Assembly (NCBI GenBank): GCA_032622095.1 | Contig: CP136063.1 | Coordinates: 122,656,723-122,720,722 of the forward strand | Reading direction: 5' to 3' | DNA length: 64,000 nucleotides | Origin: Siphonodentalium dalli | Taxonomy: Eukaryota > Mollusca > Scaphopoda > Gadilida > Siphonodentaliidae | Shown here: piece by piece, positions 1 to 10,650 of the stretch | Layout: each line of letters opens with the position of its first letter | How positions within the stretch are numbered: position 1 is the stretch's first letter | Translations under genes and position numbers: made by a program | Notes under the pieces: generated by a model | Databases searched by the model: none | What the model was told of the DNA's origin: nothing | Seen by the model: the letters and a program-made list of their open reading frames with translations, nothing else

Positions 1-54
1 TAAATGAATGCTTAAATAACCTGACAATTAATTTTTATCTAATAAATTTTCTAG

Positions 55-160
55 GTTTTAAAGTTATTGCGGTTGATAGCATAGTAACTTGGGTAGAAAA
101 TGGATGCAAAACGATCAGCAAATCTATTCTCTGATTCTTCTATTGGCCGATACAACAAAA
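55..160 (+). CDS. possible first coding exon of the left-hand gene (weak)
   Basis: A pyrimidine-rich acceptor ending in AG at 53-54 precedes a short segment. In it an ATG at 100 with purine at -3 and G at +4 opens a frame beginning MDAKRSANLFSDSS, serine- and basic-rich. A plausible donor (GTAGGT) lies at 161. The donor leaves phase 1, whereas the next supported exon (1698) needs phase 0, so either another exon lies between them or this is not an exon. The upstream frames contain stops, so bases 55-99 would be 5' untranslated. No family is recognised. Confidence 0.22.
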
Positions 161-1697
161 GTAGGTCCACTAGTGTTTCCACGACTTGAAAACATTGACT
201 GTATATTCCCCTCGGCGGATACAGGACCCGTTCCCCAAAACCTGGCGGAAAGCCTGTCATTTCAAACATTTCTGCAATAATTGTGGGCTGCAGGGTGTAC
301 TGATGGATTCTAATGTGAAATCCAAGATGGCTTCTGCCAGCCATTTTTCTCGAATGAAATTCCGAAAAGTTCAATAGCTCCCATCTAGACATCACCCCAA
401 GGATCCATATTGAAATCTGATGATGATGTGGTCTACAGGACATGCCTATCAAATGGCTGCCAGCGGCCAATTATTCAAATTCAACCGCACTGATCTGGAG
501 GTGAACCTAAATGTGCCTGTAAATTTGTTATACATGTCAATAAATGAGGGTTGCAGGGTGTGCTGATGTATTCAAATGTTAAATCCAAAATGGCCATGTT
601 TTGGACGAAATTCTGAAAAATGTGATAGTTCCCATCTAGAGATCATGCAGAAGATCCATATGAAGTTTGGGATGAATTGATGAAAGCTGATGGCTGTTGG
701 GCGACCAACCCATGGCAAATGCTCAAACTTGACTTTGTCCAAGTGGTTTTGTTTAGGGGGGGGATATAAACTTTCAGTTTGAATTTCTAGATTATCTGTA
801 AATTCAGGTGACGAAAAATCAAATCAGTAACAGCTAATTCTTAGAAAAATAGTACCTCACTAATTTATGACTTTGTGAACATCTGGAAATGATATGGATT
901 AGCTGTGTCATATTTAATATGGCTTCCACGCAACCTTATGTGAACTGACTAACGATGAGTTAATAGCAATCACCAAGGGTGTTTATACTTAAGGCAGGTG
1001 AATGACGTCATATAATTTTTTCTATATCCATCAGTGATTTTTCAAGATCGCGGGTATAGATTTTGGAGAAATTGTCACGTGACTTCTGGTTAGCAACCGT
1101 GTGGAGATTGCAAAAAACGCGGAATTGGAAATTAAGCATTGCGATAAAAATGAAAGTAACTACTTCACAACTTACGAAGAATTCACATGTGATTTAAGTC
1201 TATTAATTTCATTTAGACCAATTTATTTGGGCAGCTTAATGAAAACGAAAAATGAAGAAGTCATGATGATAATAATCCAGACAAGATTTACAATCCACCT
1301 CACGTCTTGTCAATTTGGCATGTCGTCTCCGTCATGACCACTGCATGATGTTACATAAATTATTATTAGCGTTATGTCGCCGAAAAAAAAGGCACATCAT
1401 GTGTGGTTGCTCCACTATGTGTCACGTACAATTCATATTAGAGGTATTTCTGTTTTGTGAACTTCAATGATCCATCACAAACTTCATAGTTGACACATAT
1501 TGTATGACTAACATCAAAATGGTTAACCCCAAGTGTTCACAGCAAATAATAACTTGCTTGCCAAAATAATTGGTAAATGAAAATATGTTTTGCCAAATGG
1601 AAATTATATTTGCATTTGCCAAATTTTGGATACAGCAGTGTGAACACTTAATATAACAATAGGGTGAAGTATCTAACTATAGTTTTATTTTTATTAG
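161..1697. repeat. non-coding stretch with an imperfect direct duplication
   Basis: Two related blocks, about 282-425 and 545-677, share GCAGGGTGT, ...AAATCCAA.ATGGC... and CCCATCTAGA in the same order. They look like an old direct duplication about 260 bp apart. The rest (680-1697) is AT-rich with no convincing exon, although further exons of the left-hand gene could be hidden here. Confidence 0.5.
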
Positions 1698-1761
1698 ATT
1701 TCTGGTATTGCTGCATCAAACATATCAGAAGCTGATCACAAGACTCAACATGGATCCCAAG
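1698..1761 (+). CDS. internal exon of an unrecognised gene
   Basis: The segment is bounded by an acceptor (TTTTATTAG) and a donor (CAAG|GTAATA). It is open in the frame reading ISGIAASNISEADHK and ends in phase 1. It joins in phase to the exon at 2669, where the split codon becomes Asp. A second frame is also open, so the reading frame rests on phase agreement with the two downstream exons. The product is polar and Ser/Thr/Asn-rich with no recognised domain. Confidence 0.45.
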
Positions 1762-2360
1762 GTAATATAATATCGACAGATATCATAAATTAAACTTTAT
1801 TAATAAAGTGCATGGATTCTGCATGATTGTTGTTCACAAGACTGAACATGGATCCCAAGGTATAATAATGATGGTTTTACATATCGCTTAACCAATTACT
1901 TGCTCTGAGACAATTGTAAACAATACACTGTTACCCAGTCATTGGTACAAGCCAACCAATGAACCAGCTGCAGCCATTGTACAGACCTGTTCTGCTCTAG
2001 TTTGATCAGAACAGGCTCTGATACTTACCAGTATGACAAGCTGACAGGTACTCATTCAAAGCATAGTGGTGTGAAGCCATCACAGAATGAGTGACCTTGC
2101 TCAAGGTTCACAAGTTGGCACAAGATTTGAACAGTGTACGACTCAATTAATAATAATTTGACCAAGCCACTGTTGCAGAGATACTTAATAGTCCACCGGC
2201 AGGCGGGGAACGCATATTGTGTCGACAAATAATGCTACAAGCCAAACTTTCTAACAGCTAGACCACCAAGCTCCCCATATATAATATCAACAGGTATCCT
2301 AGATTAAGCTTTATAAATAAAGTTAATAGATTTCTGAGTGATCGTTCCCCAAGAAATCTC
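1735..2360. repeat. partial duplications of the exon end and its donor, plus a dispersed repeat
   Basis: The sequence around the 1761 donor (ACAAGACT.AACATGGATCCC then AAGGTA) recurs at about 1836-1865. The following intron text (AAACTTTATTAATAAAGT) recurs degenerately near 2281-2330. Between them, 1922-2280 holds a dispersed repeat with the phrases GACCTTGCTCAAGG and GACCAAGCCACTG, shared with 58960-59090. Confidence 0.5.
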
Positions 2361-2668
2361 ATTATGTGAGGCAGATCTAGGTTGAAAATTGTTGTGCTCA
2401 GTTAACTAATTACCAGTTATTGCTCAGTTTTTTCTGACTCCTATAATTTAGTTAGTGGATGATTCAAGTTCATATGAAAGTATGTTAATAAAATTTACAG
2501 TTTAAGTTGGAATGAAGGTTTGAACCATTGATTTTGTGCCAGAATTAAATTTTCTCACTTTTAGAAAGTCAACTCTCGAAAAAAGCCATTATTTCAGAGG
2601 TACATGTGACAAATTGGCTTTTTTTCTGTACACGTCATTTATCTAAATAAATCACCTTCTTATTACAG

Positions 2669-2809
2669 ATTTACAGAACATTGAGCATGTTAAAAGTACT
2701 TCTTTCATCAGTACACACACCAATGGCACAGAGGATAATCAGGCGTGTATGCAGAGTTCTGTTTCCTTTGGCGATCTACAAACAGAACAGGCTGAAGAGG
2801 AAGGGGAAG
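2669..2809 (+). CDS. internal exon, acidic Ser/Thr-rich segment of an unrecognised gene
   Basis: A good acceptor (CTTCTTATTACAG) opens a 141 bp exon, phase 1 in and phase 1 out. It reads DLQNIEHVKSTSF... and ends in an acidic run (QAEEEGE). The donor GAAG|GTCAG at 2810 is acceptable. Using it, the next exon at 20020 continues in phase with another acidic run. An alternative basic frame is open to 2878. The chosen frame is preferred because all three exons agree in phase and the acidic run continues. No domain is recognised. Confidence 0.5.
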
Positions 2810-3427
2810 GTCAGAACATCGATAATAAATGGACATTCGGTTATAAAAGTATACATTGGAATAGTCTTATTCATTTAGATGGGTGTGTTAATAATAGAAG
2901 TGAAGAAGATATATGATTCAGTAATTTTGAGTGGATGTTCATGCAATAAGTTTGACAATAGGCCATTTGTTGAACTTATTAACTGAACATACCTCAAATG
3001 AGCTACTTATCAGTGAGCATTTATTCATCACAGGGATAAGGCTTGAAAGTTATGGACATATCTAATAATAATATCATTAGGACATTGACTTTGAATCAAT
3101 AGCAAATTTAGTTTGTCTCAATAACGCATAAGTTTGAAAATGTCATTGCAGTAGAATTCTTTGTAAAGGTTGGCATTTGACTGATAGAAACAATTTGCTT
3201 TACATCTGTCAACTTTATATCCAGAATCCACAGAATGTATGTTCTCTTATTTAAAATTATAAGGCATGAACACACTTGGTTCATTACATAGCTTTCGCAG
3301 CTCCACTCATCAGACCGTACTAACAGCAGATAATTGTTCAAAACTCTCTATTATAAAATTTAGGCCGATATTACATTCTTCTGGCATCAAAGGATCAAAT
3401 AATATATCTTACGCCATTAAAAATAAA
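2810..3427. other. start of a 17.2 kb intron, no gene seen
   Basis: AT-rich intron sequence between the exon ending at 2809 and the DIRS element. No supported coding or structural feature was seen here. Confidence 0.5.
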
Positions 3428-3441
3428 TATCTCCGTCAAAG

Positions 3442-3728
3442 GTATCTTGCCCACTAAACTATATGGTATATTCCCAATCTTAATTCTCGTAGTAGAAGGG
3501 TTAAAAAACCCGAAGTGACTCTCAGGTTCGTTTTCTTGAAAACGGTACGAAAATTATCCAGTACGTTTTTTCCAAAATGGTACGCAATCTCAAGGTACGA
3601 ATATCCAACGGGAATTCCTGGGAATTCCTCCCAATGACGCAGTGCGTCTATCTTTAGTATTACCTGAGCCACGTGATCCATCTTTGTTATAAGAGCCATG
3701 ATTGCCAGGTAAGTCATTCCTTTTTTCC
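3442..3728 (+). repeat. left inverted terminal repeat of the DIRS element
   Basis: 287 bp, the reverse complement of 9134-9420 with few differences. It begins GTATCTTGCCCACTAAAC and ends CCTTTTTTCC. The unique left tip, 3428-3441, is copied in the first half of the ICR. The repeat stays open in one frame on both copies, but this probably reflects its sequence rather than a gene. It overlaps the first codons of the longest gag frame. Confidence 0.93.
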
Positions 3729-5889
3729 TTTCTACTCGTTCAAGATAAGTGCTCTGGAGAAACAACATAAATTATTTCAAATTGAAAATTATTTTCACTT
3801 TGTCACCGACGGAACGTTTCATCTTTACAACATGCGTTCTTGTTTAATTTGCAAACGGCAAAAAGCCGTTTTTGATGATCATGCCCCATGTGTATTGTGC
3901 GCGGGCTGCACTCAAGAAACGCCGTGCCGCATTTGTGCCACATGGATGTCACCCAACTGGACCAGGATCAGGTCGTTTGCTGCAAGCCACCAGGATGTAA
4001 GCCCAGGTTCAGGTTCTTTCCCTGTAGCTCCTCTGGCAGTTGCTTCTCCTCGTTTCGAGGGTCCGACCTCTGAGACAAGGTCACTAGTCGATAGTGCACC
4101 CCTCAGTAGTTTTGCAACTCGGGGCGAAAGTTATACCAAACGGGGAGCTGATGGGGCACCCCATACAACCACACATCGTGGGCTCCCTGGACTTTCGTAT
4201 GGGACGCCAATTTGCTCCCTCGGGTCGTCCGTTGGCGGGTTGGCGTGCCCCGGTACGGAGGTGAGTTTCTCCACTAACACTAGAACCACCCCGTACATTG
4301 CTACTAGTCGACATCTCGGGGTCAGCACGGCTGGGGGTTCGCCCTGTCCATACGTCATTAGTCCCTACATGCCTTCTGTCCCAGCTGGGTTTGGAATGGG
4401 ACCGCAGTTCTCAAGCATGCCTCCTCCTTATTATCTGCAACCACCTCCGTGGGCTTGGCAGTCAGGTTTCTGGCCGCATTCTGGACAACAGCAGCCATTA
4501 ACTTCGGGTTTAAATCCAAATGCAAATGAATTTGTACCCCGACGTCAGTCGAAGAGCAGGCGGCATGCTTCGGAATCGGCCCCTCTTAACCATCCATCGC
4601 CAGTTCGGTCGGTTGGATATCGGGATCCGGACGAGCTGTCGCTCCATCCCCGAGATGAAGAGGCTTTGGACATTCCTCAGGGGTCCCCAAGTTCCAGCGA
4701 TTACGAGGGAGACTCAGGAAGTGGTACAGACTCTGAAGACGAGGAGTCTGTACCAGATTTTGTGGACACAGTTGCTTTAATATATAAGTTGTTGCCTTCT
4801 TCAATGTGCCCTCCGGCTCCTGAGAGGTCGAGTAGAATGTCCGAGTCAAGTGTCGATACCCTGTGGGAGCGACCTCCAGAGGAACGAACACAATATGTTC
4901 CCAGTCGTCTCCCGCAGTCTGGGAAGATTTACACAATCATTAGCGGCTCTCTGGCTAATCGTCCAAGGATGGGGCGTGAACTTGTGCCGTTTCCGCCGAA
5001 GACTCGAAGTTATGGATTCAATTTGAAGTACTACTCCTCTACCTCTCAGCCGGTTGTTTTGGACCCTCTTCCACATTTGGAACCCGATGCGAGTAGTCTT
5101 GACCTTTATCAACCTAAAGGTATCTACCTAACCAGACAAAAGTTTTCGTGTTTTCGTCAGTCAGTTCACCAGGCTCTTCAAGTCTTATCTTTTACGGATA
5201 TGACTACCTCTGCCATCTTTATGGCTCAATCTGCGGGTTCTGATCAGTCGGGCCGAATTGGCGAATTAACAAAGGTCCTTTCCCGTAGTATCGGACACGC
5301 AATTTCTGTTCTGACCACATTGTCGGCCAATCACGATTTGTTATGGAGAGAGGAACTTCTCAAACAGTCCAGTCTCTTACAGCCTCATCATAAGGATTTT
5401 CTCCTTTACCAGCCCATTGGGACGGACACTGAGTTTATTTACCAGATTGCAACAGCTCGTGACATGGTCTCTGCCGAGGCAGACCTGTATGATCGTCGTC
5501 CATCCCGCACGGGATCCAGGGGCTTGACACAAAGTCGTAAGAGGAAGAGTTCGAGGGTTGCCTTCGAGGGTCCAAGCAAAAAACAGACTGTTTCTGTTGC
5601 CAGGCCACAACGGTCTTTGCGGGATCATGATTTGTTAGCACAGCTTCCTCATCCGACTTCCAACATACAATCCAATTCTCGTGTCAACAGAGAACGTGAG
5701 TTACAGGAGAATGTGAATCACATGGTGCACCAAGTCAATGATATTTTGCAATCATCAGGCAGTCGCCCGGCTTCAAGCTATACTGTTCCTGCTGGACAAG
5801 GCTCACATCAGTCTCGTCGCTTTCAAAGCGCTCCACGATCTCGGGGGTCAAAAGGCACTGGCAATAAGCCAGGCAGGCGTCGTTTTTGA
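3673..5889 (+). CDS. DIRS gag-like ORF1, intact
   Basis: An uninterrupted 738-codon ORF. The ATG at residue 54 (base 3832) is the more likely start, because the first 18 codons lie inside the terminal repeat; that gives 685 residues. From there the protein opens with a Cys-rich module: Cys 57, 60, 73, 76, 79, 85 and 88 with His 70, resembling zinc-binding knuckles. A Pro/Ser/Gly-rich central region (about 90-300), an acidic stretch (about 325-365), a more globular half (about 400-620) and a basic Ser/Arg-rich tail (about 625-738) follow. Gag of DIRS elements is poorly conserved, so the assignment rests on position before RT and the zinc-binding plus basic character. It overlaps the RT frame by about 150 bases. 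Confidence 0.8.
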   Translation: MIHLCYKSHDCQVSHSFFPFYSFKISALEKQHKLFQIENYFHFVTDGTFHLYNMRSCLICKRQKAVFDDHAPCVLCAGCTQETPCRICATWMSPNWTRIRSFAASHQDVSPGSGSFPVAPLAVASPRFEGPTSETRSLVDSAPLSSFATRGESYTKRGADGAPHTTTHRGLPGLSYGTPICSLGSSVGGLACPGTEVSFSTNTRTTPYIATSRHLGVSTAGGSPCPYVISPYMPSVPAGFGMGPQFSSMPPPYYLQPPPWAWQSGFWPHSGQQQPLTSGLNPNANEFVPRRQSKSRRHASESAPLNHPSPVRSVGYRDPDELSLHPRDEEALDIPQGSPSSSDYEGDSGSGTDSEDEESVPDFVDTVALIYKLLPSSMCPPAPERSSRMSESSVDTLWERPPEERTQYVPSRLPQSGKIYTIISGSLANRPRMGRELVPFPPKTRSYGFNLKYYSSTSQPVVLDPLPHLEPDASSLDLYQPKGIYLTRQKFSCFRQSVHQALQVLSFTDMTTSAIFMAQSAGSDQSGRIGELTKVLSRSIGHAISVLTTLSANHDLLWREELLKQSSLLQPHHKDFLLYQPIGTDTEFIYQIATARDMVSAEADLYDRRPSRTGSRGLTQSRKRKSSRVAFEGPSKKQTVSVARPQRSLRDHDLLAQLPHPTSNIQSNSRVNRERELQENVNHMVHQVNDILQSSGSRPASSYTVPAGQGSHQSRRFQSAPRSRGSKGTGNKPGRRRF

Positions 5890-7879
5890 CGCCATAACTC
5901 CACAGCCTGTTCAGTTTCCGGTGGGGGGGTGCCTTTCTCATTTTGCATCCCAGTGGGAGCCAATTTTCATGATCGATCCATGGTTAAAGGAGGTAGTAAC
6001 GTCAGGCTTCTTTATAGTTTTCCGGGAGCCCCCCCCACTCACGTCGGTTCCAATTTCGACTCCCGTGCCTCGGGACCCACTGAAGGCCAAGGCCTTGGAG
6101 GCCGAGATTCAAATTCTTCTCCACAAACAAGCTGTGGAAATCGTTCAAGATTGTCAGACACCAGGTTTTTACTCAAGACTCTTCCTTGTTCCCAAGAGTT
6201 CGGGAAAATTTCGTCCAGTGATCAACCTCTCTACTCTGAATGGATATATCGATCCCCCCGGTTCCGTATGGACACACAGGCGACCGTTCGAGCGGCTACC
6301 TCTCCCCAGAGCTATGGGGTCAGTATAGACCTCCAGGATGCGTATTTTCATGTTCAACTCCACAGAGCGTCGCGACGGTATGTGCGGTTCCAGTATCGCA
6401 ATGTTACCTATCAGTTCCGGACCCTAGCATTTGGGCTCAATCTGAGCCCATGGGCCTTTGTTCGGATTATGGAGGCTGTCCTCGCTTTTTTCCGGCAGCA
6501 GTCTACAGTCACTTCAATGGGTTATATAGACGACATGTACCTGAATCATCTCAACCCAGTGGTTTTAGCTCACGACAGAGATGTTTTTTCTGGATATTTT
6601 GGCTCGATTGGGCTTCTTAGTGAACACGGAAAAGTCTTCTCTCACACCGTCACAGGAGTTCCTTCATCTGGGAATGCAATTCCAAACGTTTGCGAATCGG
6701 GTACGGCTTCCTTTGAAACGGGCAGCGGCCCTTCGCCAGGAGGTGTTGTTAGTTTGCCGGCAGAAGTTGATCACAGCTCGTACCTTCCTCCGGCTTCTGG
6801 GGTTGGCAAATGCGGCAGCAGATTTGATTCATTGTGGTCGACTTCATCTACGGCCCTTACAGATGTTTCTACAGGCTCGGTGGAAAGCATCGGAACATTC
6901 ACTCCAAAGTCTCATTCCGATTACTCCTTTGTTGACACAGTTTCTGCTTCGTTGGGCAGACGTTCCATGGCTCATGTCGGGGGTACCGTTGACTTCCACT
7001 CCTCCGACATTCACTCTGTCCACCGATTCCAGTGTCATCGGTTGGGGGGGGGTTCTTCTCCCGAACTCCAACACAGTAGCGGGTCAATGGTCACGGTCAA
7101 TTCTTCCATCTCACATCAACGTGAAGGAGATGTTAGCGGTTTTATTTTCTCTGCTCCACTGGCAGGAGATCTTGGCTCACCAGTCTCTACTCGTGCTCTC
7201 GGACAACAGCACAGTAGTGAGCTACATTCGTCGCCACGGGGGCACCCGGTCTCCTCAGCTTTGCTTACTGACTCAACTTCTCTTTACCCTATGTATGAAG
7301 AACGACATTCTTCTGTCCATTCGCCATATTCCCGGCCGTCTCAATGTGTTGGCGGACCAGTTGTCTCGTCGGGGCTCGGTCATCTCGACAGAATGGGAGC
7401 TCAATCAGGGGGTCTTCCTGGACTTGTGTCGCCAGTGGGGATGTCCATCAATCGACCTGTTTGCGACAAGGCTCAACAACAAGCTTCCCTGTTATGTATC
7501 CCCGTGTCCCGATCCAGTGGCAGTGGATGCTCTCTCGATGTCATGGGACGGACTGGTGGGATATGCCTTCCCTCCCTCAGCCATAGTGCCTCATGTTCTC
7601 AGGAAAATTCAGACGTCGGATTGCCGCATTCTACTGGTGGCTCCTCTCGATGCCCGGAAATCGTGGTCCAACCTCGTGTTACCAATTCTGCTCGCGCCCC
7701 CATTGGTACTTCCTCCTCTGCACTCCCTGCTCAGTCAGGGCAGTCCGCCGGTGTTCCACCCATACCCGGCTGCCCTAAAGTTACACGCATTTCTTTTATC
7801 CGGTCCTGTCTCCAGAAGCGCGGTTTCAGCCGCAGTCTTGTGGAACACATGTGCCGAGCTCGGTGCGCCTCCACAATAA
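5738..7879 (+). pseudogene. DIRS reverse transcriptase-RNase H, broken by two frameshifts
   Basis: The polyprotein copies element RNA and removes it from the hybrid. The RT N-terminal part is in one frame (to about 6260). The palm with YIDD (6523-6534) is in the next frame. The thumb and RNase H return to the first frame (from about 6585 to the stop at 7879). RNase H keeps a D-E-D-D set: Asp at 7025 (in TDSS), Glu at 7127 (in VKEML), Asp at 7202 (in LSDNS) and Asp at 7355 (in VLADQLS). The switches fall near a C6 run (about 6253-6258) and a T6 run (about 6583-6588). These could be real indels, sequencing errors or, less likely, programmed slippage. RT motifs QDAYFH and FGLNLSPW support the DIRS/YR-retrotransposon type. 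Confidence 0.88.
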
Positions 7880-8839
7880 AAACATATCAGGCAAAATAGT
7901 CTCTATATTTACAATGGTGCCGGTCTGAGGGCTATGATTATGCTCGTCCTTCCAGACGCTGTTTGGCAGCTTTCCTTCTATTTTTATTTGAGGAAAAGAC
8001 ACTATCTCCCATTACAATTAAAGGGTATCGGGCTATGCTCTCTCAAACCTTTCTTTATAAGGGCATCAAATGGATTAGTGGGTGTCGGGCTCTCTCGGAT
8101 CTGGTGGCTTCCTTCAGCCTAGCTAGACCACGTACTAGGACGCTAGCTCCTCAGTGGAATCTGGGGTTGGTTCTCACCTATTTGCAGGGACCCCCTTTCG
8201 AGCCTAATCGGTTATGTTCTTTTCTGCATCTGACATACAAGACAGTTTTTCTTTTGGCTTTTGCATCTGCCAGGCGTGTCAGCGAGTTACATGCATTGTC
8301 TATCGACCCGTCCTGTTGTAAGGTCTCTCGTACTGCTGCAGAGCTTCTCACCAACCCTGGGTTTCTAGCTAAAAATCAGATTCCATCATCATTTCCTGCA
8401 GCAATTCACATTCCTGCTCTTCCAAGGGGGGGGCGACACATCTCTTTGTCCCGTCAGGATACTTCGACAATACATTGATCGATCAAAGCAACGCAGAAGG
8501 GGACGTCTCCGTCTCTTTCTGCCTTTACAAATTTCACGGGAGGATATCTCAGTTAGATCTATTGCAAGATGGATCAAGTCTGTTATCACCATGGCATATG
8601 ATCAAATTGATCCTTTACAGCTTAGGTCGTTCCAGGTTCGTGCGCATGAAGTGCGGGCCATTTCTTCTTCATGGGCGTTTCGCAGTTCGGTCGCTTTGCG
8701 AGACATCATGACTGCGGCTTATTGGTCTCAACCTTCCACATTCTCTCAGTTTTATTTGAGGGATCTGCAATCGCAATCAGACAATATATTTCAGTTGGGC
8801 CCTCTGGTCGCTGCCCAACAGGTTGTGTCACAATCGTAG
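7780..8839 (+). pseudogene. DIRS tyrosine recombinase, one stop and one frameshift
   Basis: A YR-family integrase expected to insert the circular DNA copy. The N-terminal helical region begins in a frame overlapping the RNase H end. A TAG at 7897-7899 interrupts it where a Trp codon is plausible. The frame then continues through ASARRVSEL, holding the box I Arg (8275). After a G8 run (8426-8433) the reading moves to another frame, which carries HEVR (His 8645, Arg 8654) and the candidate nucleophile Tyr (8753, in SQFYLRD) before the stop at 8839. All main catalytic residues are present but split between frames, so this copy should be inactive unless the indels are sequencing errors. Confidence 0.87.
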
Positions 8840-8974
8840 GGTGTTATGGATGTACATAGTTTTATTTCTATCATTGTGTGAATGTATTTTATCCGATCAA
8901 TCAAGTTCATTGATTGAGGTCAACAGCGGTTTTATCTTTCCTCGTGGCCTCCACCTGACAGAAAATTCTAGATT

Positions 8975-9074
8975 ATACCATATAGTTTAGTGGGCAAGAT
9001 ACCTTTGACGGAGATACAATATTTTCCTAAAAATAGTAAAATATATATCTCCTATAAGTATCTTGCCCACTAAA
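8975..9074. repeat. DIRS internal complementary region (ICR)
   Basis: Bases 8975-9016 are the reverse complement of the element's left tip (3428-3469). Bases 9012-9074 are the reverse complement of its right tip (9404-9466). The two halves overlap by the 5 bases corresponding to TATCT at the ends, marking the probable circle junction. Confidence 0.92.
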
Positions 9075-9133
9075 CCCTGAGCTCCCTCCCAGTGTTTCGA
9101 CACCCACCCCGCTCACGAGGAATGTCCTCGTAG

Positions 9134-9420
9134 GGAAAAAAGGAATGACTTACCTGGCAATCATGGCTCTTATAACAAAGATGGATCACGTGGCTCAGGT
9201 AATACTAAAGATAGACGCACTGCGTCATTGGGAGGAATTCCCAGGAATTCCCGTTGGATATTCGTACCTTGAGATTGCGTACCATTTTGGAAAAAACGTA
9301 CTGGAGAATTTTCGTACCGTTTTCAAGAAAACGAACCTGAGAGTCACTTCGGGTTTTTTAACCCTTCTACTACGAGAATTAAGATTGGGAATATACCATA
9401 TAGTTTAGTGGGCAAGATAC
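9134..9420 (-). repeat. right inverted terminal repeat of the DIRS element
   Basis: 287 bp inverted copy of 3442-3728. It is followed by a right-specific tip (9421-9466, ending TATTGTATCT) that is copied in the ICR. Confidence 0.93.
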
Positions 9421-9466
9421 TTATAGGAGATATATATTTTACTATTTTTAGGAAAATATTGTATCT

Positions 9467-10496
9467 GTTCTCATATAGATTTATCTATTTATTATTTTTT
9501 TTTCCCAAGAATTCTGGAAAGTAATGCATATGCAGCCAAACTTTGGTATGTCAAATCACATGGTGCTGTTGGAATACTTCAAGTTATCCATGTGTTCTAC
9601 TTACTAGTAACCATTTTGACCATTTGGTGACCCAAAATTCCAACCAGCAAATTATATTTGACCTGGTAACAACTGTTTTCCACTGTGTGCTATCTCATCT
9701 CGTATATCGTAGCTGAAATCTAACATCTAACAGATGTCAAATTACATTTAAATGATAAGTTAAATATCAAATTGAAGTGCCGAGATTACTTGAAATTCAA
9801 GAATATCAAAATCAAATACAAGATACTTAACAGCACTTCGGATAAGTGCTCATTCTTTAGCAATTGAGAAAGACAGACAAAAACGACCGAAACAAGATAT
9901 TAGCCATTTTAACCATATTAACCACAGGAGTTACGCTGGTGCAGCATTGATGATCCTGTGCCATTGCATTCTCATATCCATTTGAGTCTCCCATAGGGAG
10001 CCTCGCATATCCAAGAGAATGCACTGGCTTACAATTGATAACATAGTTTACCTCCCCCTGCCCTGATCATCCTCCCCATCTGAGTTGTTCTACCTTTACT
10101 AGTAACACATTTAGTAGTGTTAACATGTAGAGGCCAGATACTCTCATATTATCATTCAATATGACTATGAGTCTCGATAAATTGTTACACTGCAACACTG
10201 TTAAGGGTAGACATGATTGAATGAAATTATTCTCTATAGCAGGCAGTTTAAATCTGATTTTTCATTTCGTATGCCACCATGTCAGCACTAATCTCATGCA
10301 GTGGAAATTTACCCATGCACACACCTCGTTAATAAGTTAAATAAACACTGAATTAAGACAAACAAGGACTGTGGGAAACTTGCAATCATACCTCACAGCT
10401 TTTTACAGAAATTGAATGGAAACACACAGTGATAATCACATGGCAATGCGTCACCGACTGTGTTTCGATTTAGCCATTGTAATTTGTGTTATAACC
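9467..10496. other. intron sequence with one degenerate hairpin
   Basis: AT-rich with no coding signal. Bases 9961-10028 form an imperfect hairpin of the same family as those at 22.1, 26.2, 26.5, 50.3 and 50.6 kb (TGCATTCTC...CCCATAGGGAGCC...GAGAATGCACTGGC). Confidence 0.5.
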
Positions 10497-10650
10497 TGGC
10501 TGGTGTAGTCTAGTCGTTGAAGCATTGGACCTAGAACAAATTGTTTACAAGCTGGTTTTGGTGTCATATTGTCGGGCAGAATGTAGGGAACAACATATCC
10601 AAAATCCGCTTTGGGGAAAATTCTCTATTGAAGATGGCATCCATAATGTC
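10497..10650 (+). repeat. dispersed repeat, possible SINE head
   Basis: Starts with a tRNA A-box-like phrase (TGGTGTAGTCTAGTCG) and continues GACCTAGAACAAATTGTTTA. A diverged inverted copy lies at 12526-12690. No clear B box is visible, so SINE status is tentative. Confidence 0.4.

Larger units (their letters stand above)
3428..9466 (+). mobile_element. DIRS-type tyrosine-recombinase retrotransposon, about 6.04 kb
   Basis: The order is that of DIRS1-group elements. There are inverted terminal repeats (3442-3728 and 9134-9420), then a gag-like ORF, an overlapping reverse transcriptase-RNase H region, a tyrosine recombinase overlapping the end of RNase H, an ICR (8975-9074) and the right repeat. 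The two halves of the ICR are complementary to the extreme left end (3428-3469) and extreme right end (9404-9466), as expected for the DIRS circular-intermediate model. The ITRs are nearly identical, suggesting recent activity. Gag is intact, but pol and recombinase carry frameshifts and a stop. It lies in an intron of the left-hand gene. No target duplication is seen, as usual for DIRS elements. Confidence 0.93.

Noticed and set aside
1101-1337. 78-codon ORF considered as an exon of the left-hand gene
   Set aside because: No good acceptor and donor in phase, and the composition gives no support.
3454-3768. 104-codon minus-strand ORF, repeated at 9145-9408 on plus
   Set aside because: It is the DIRS terminal repeat read in one direction. 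No start context or motif suggests a protein.
5929-7899. Single 656-codon ORF in the DIRS region
   Set aside because: Only about its first third (after 6260) carries RT sequence, and its last part starts the recombinase. The middle (6590-7700) is the wrong frame across RNase H, so it is not one protein.
10497-10570. Possible tRNA gene
   Set aside because: Only an A-box-like word is present; no cloverleaf or B box.
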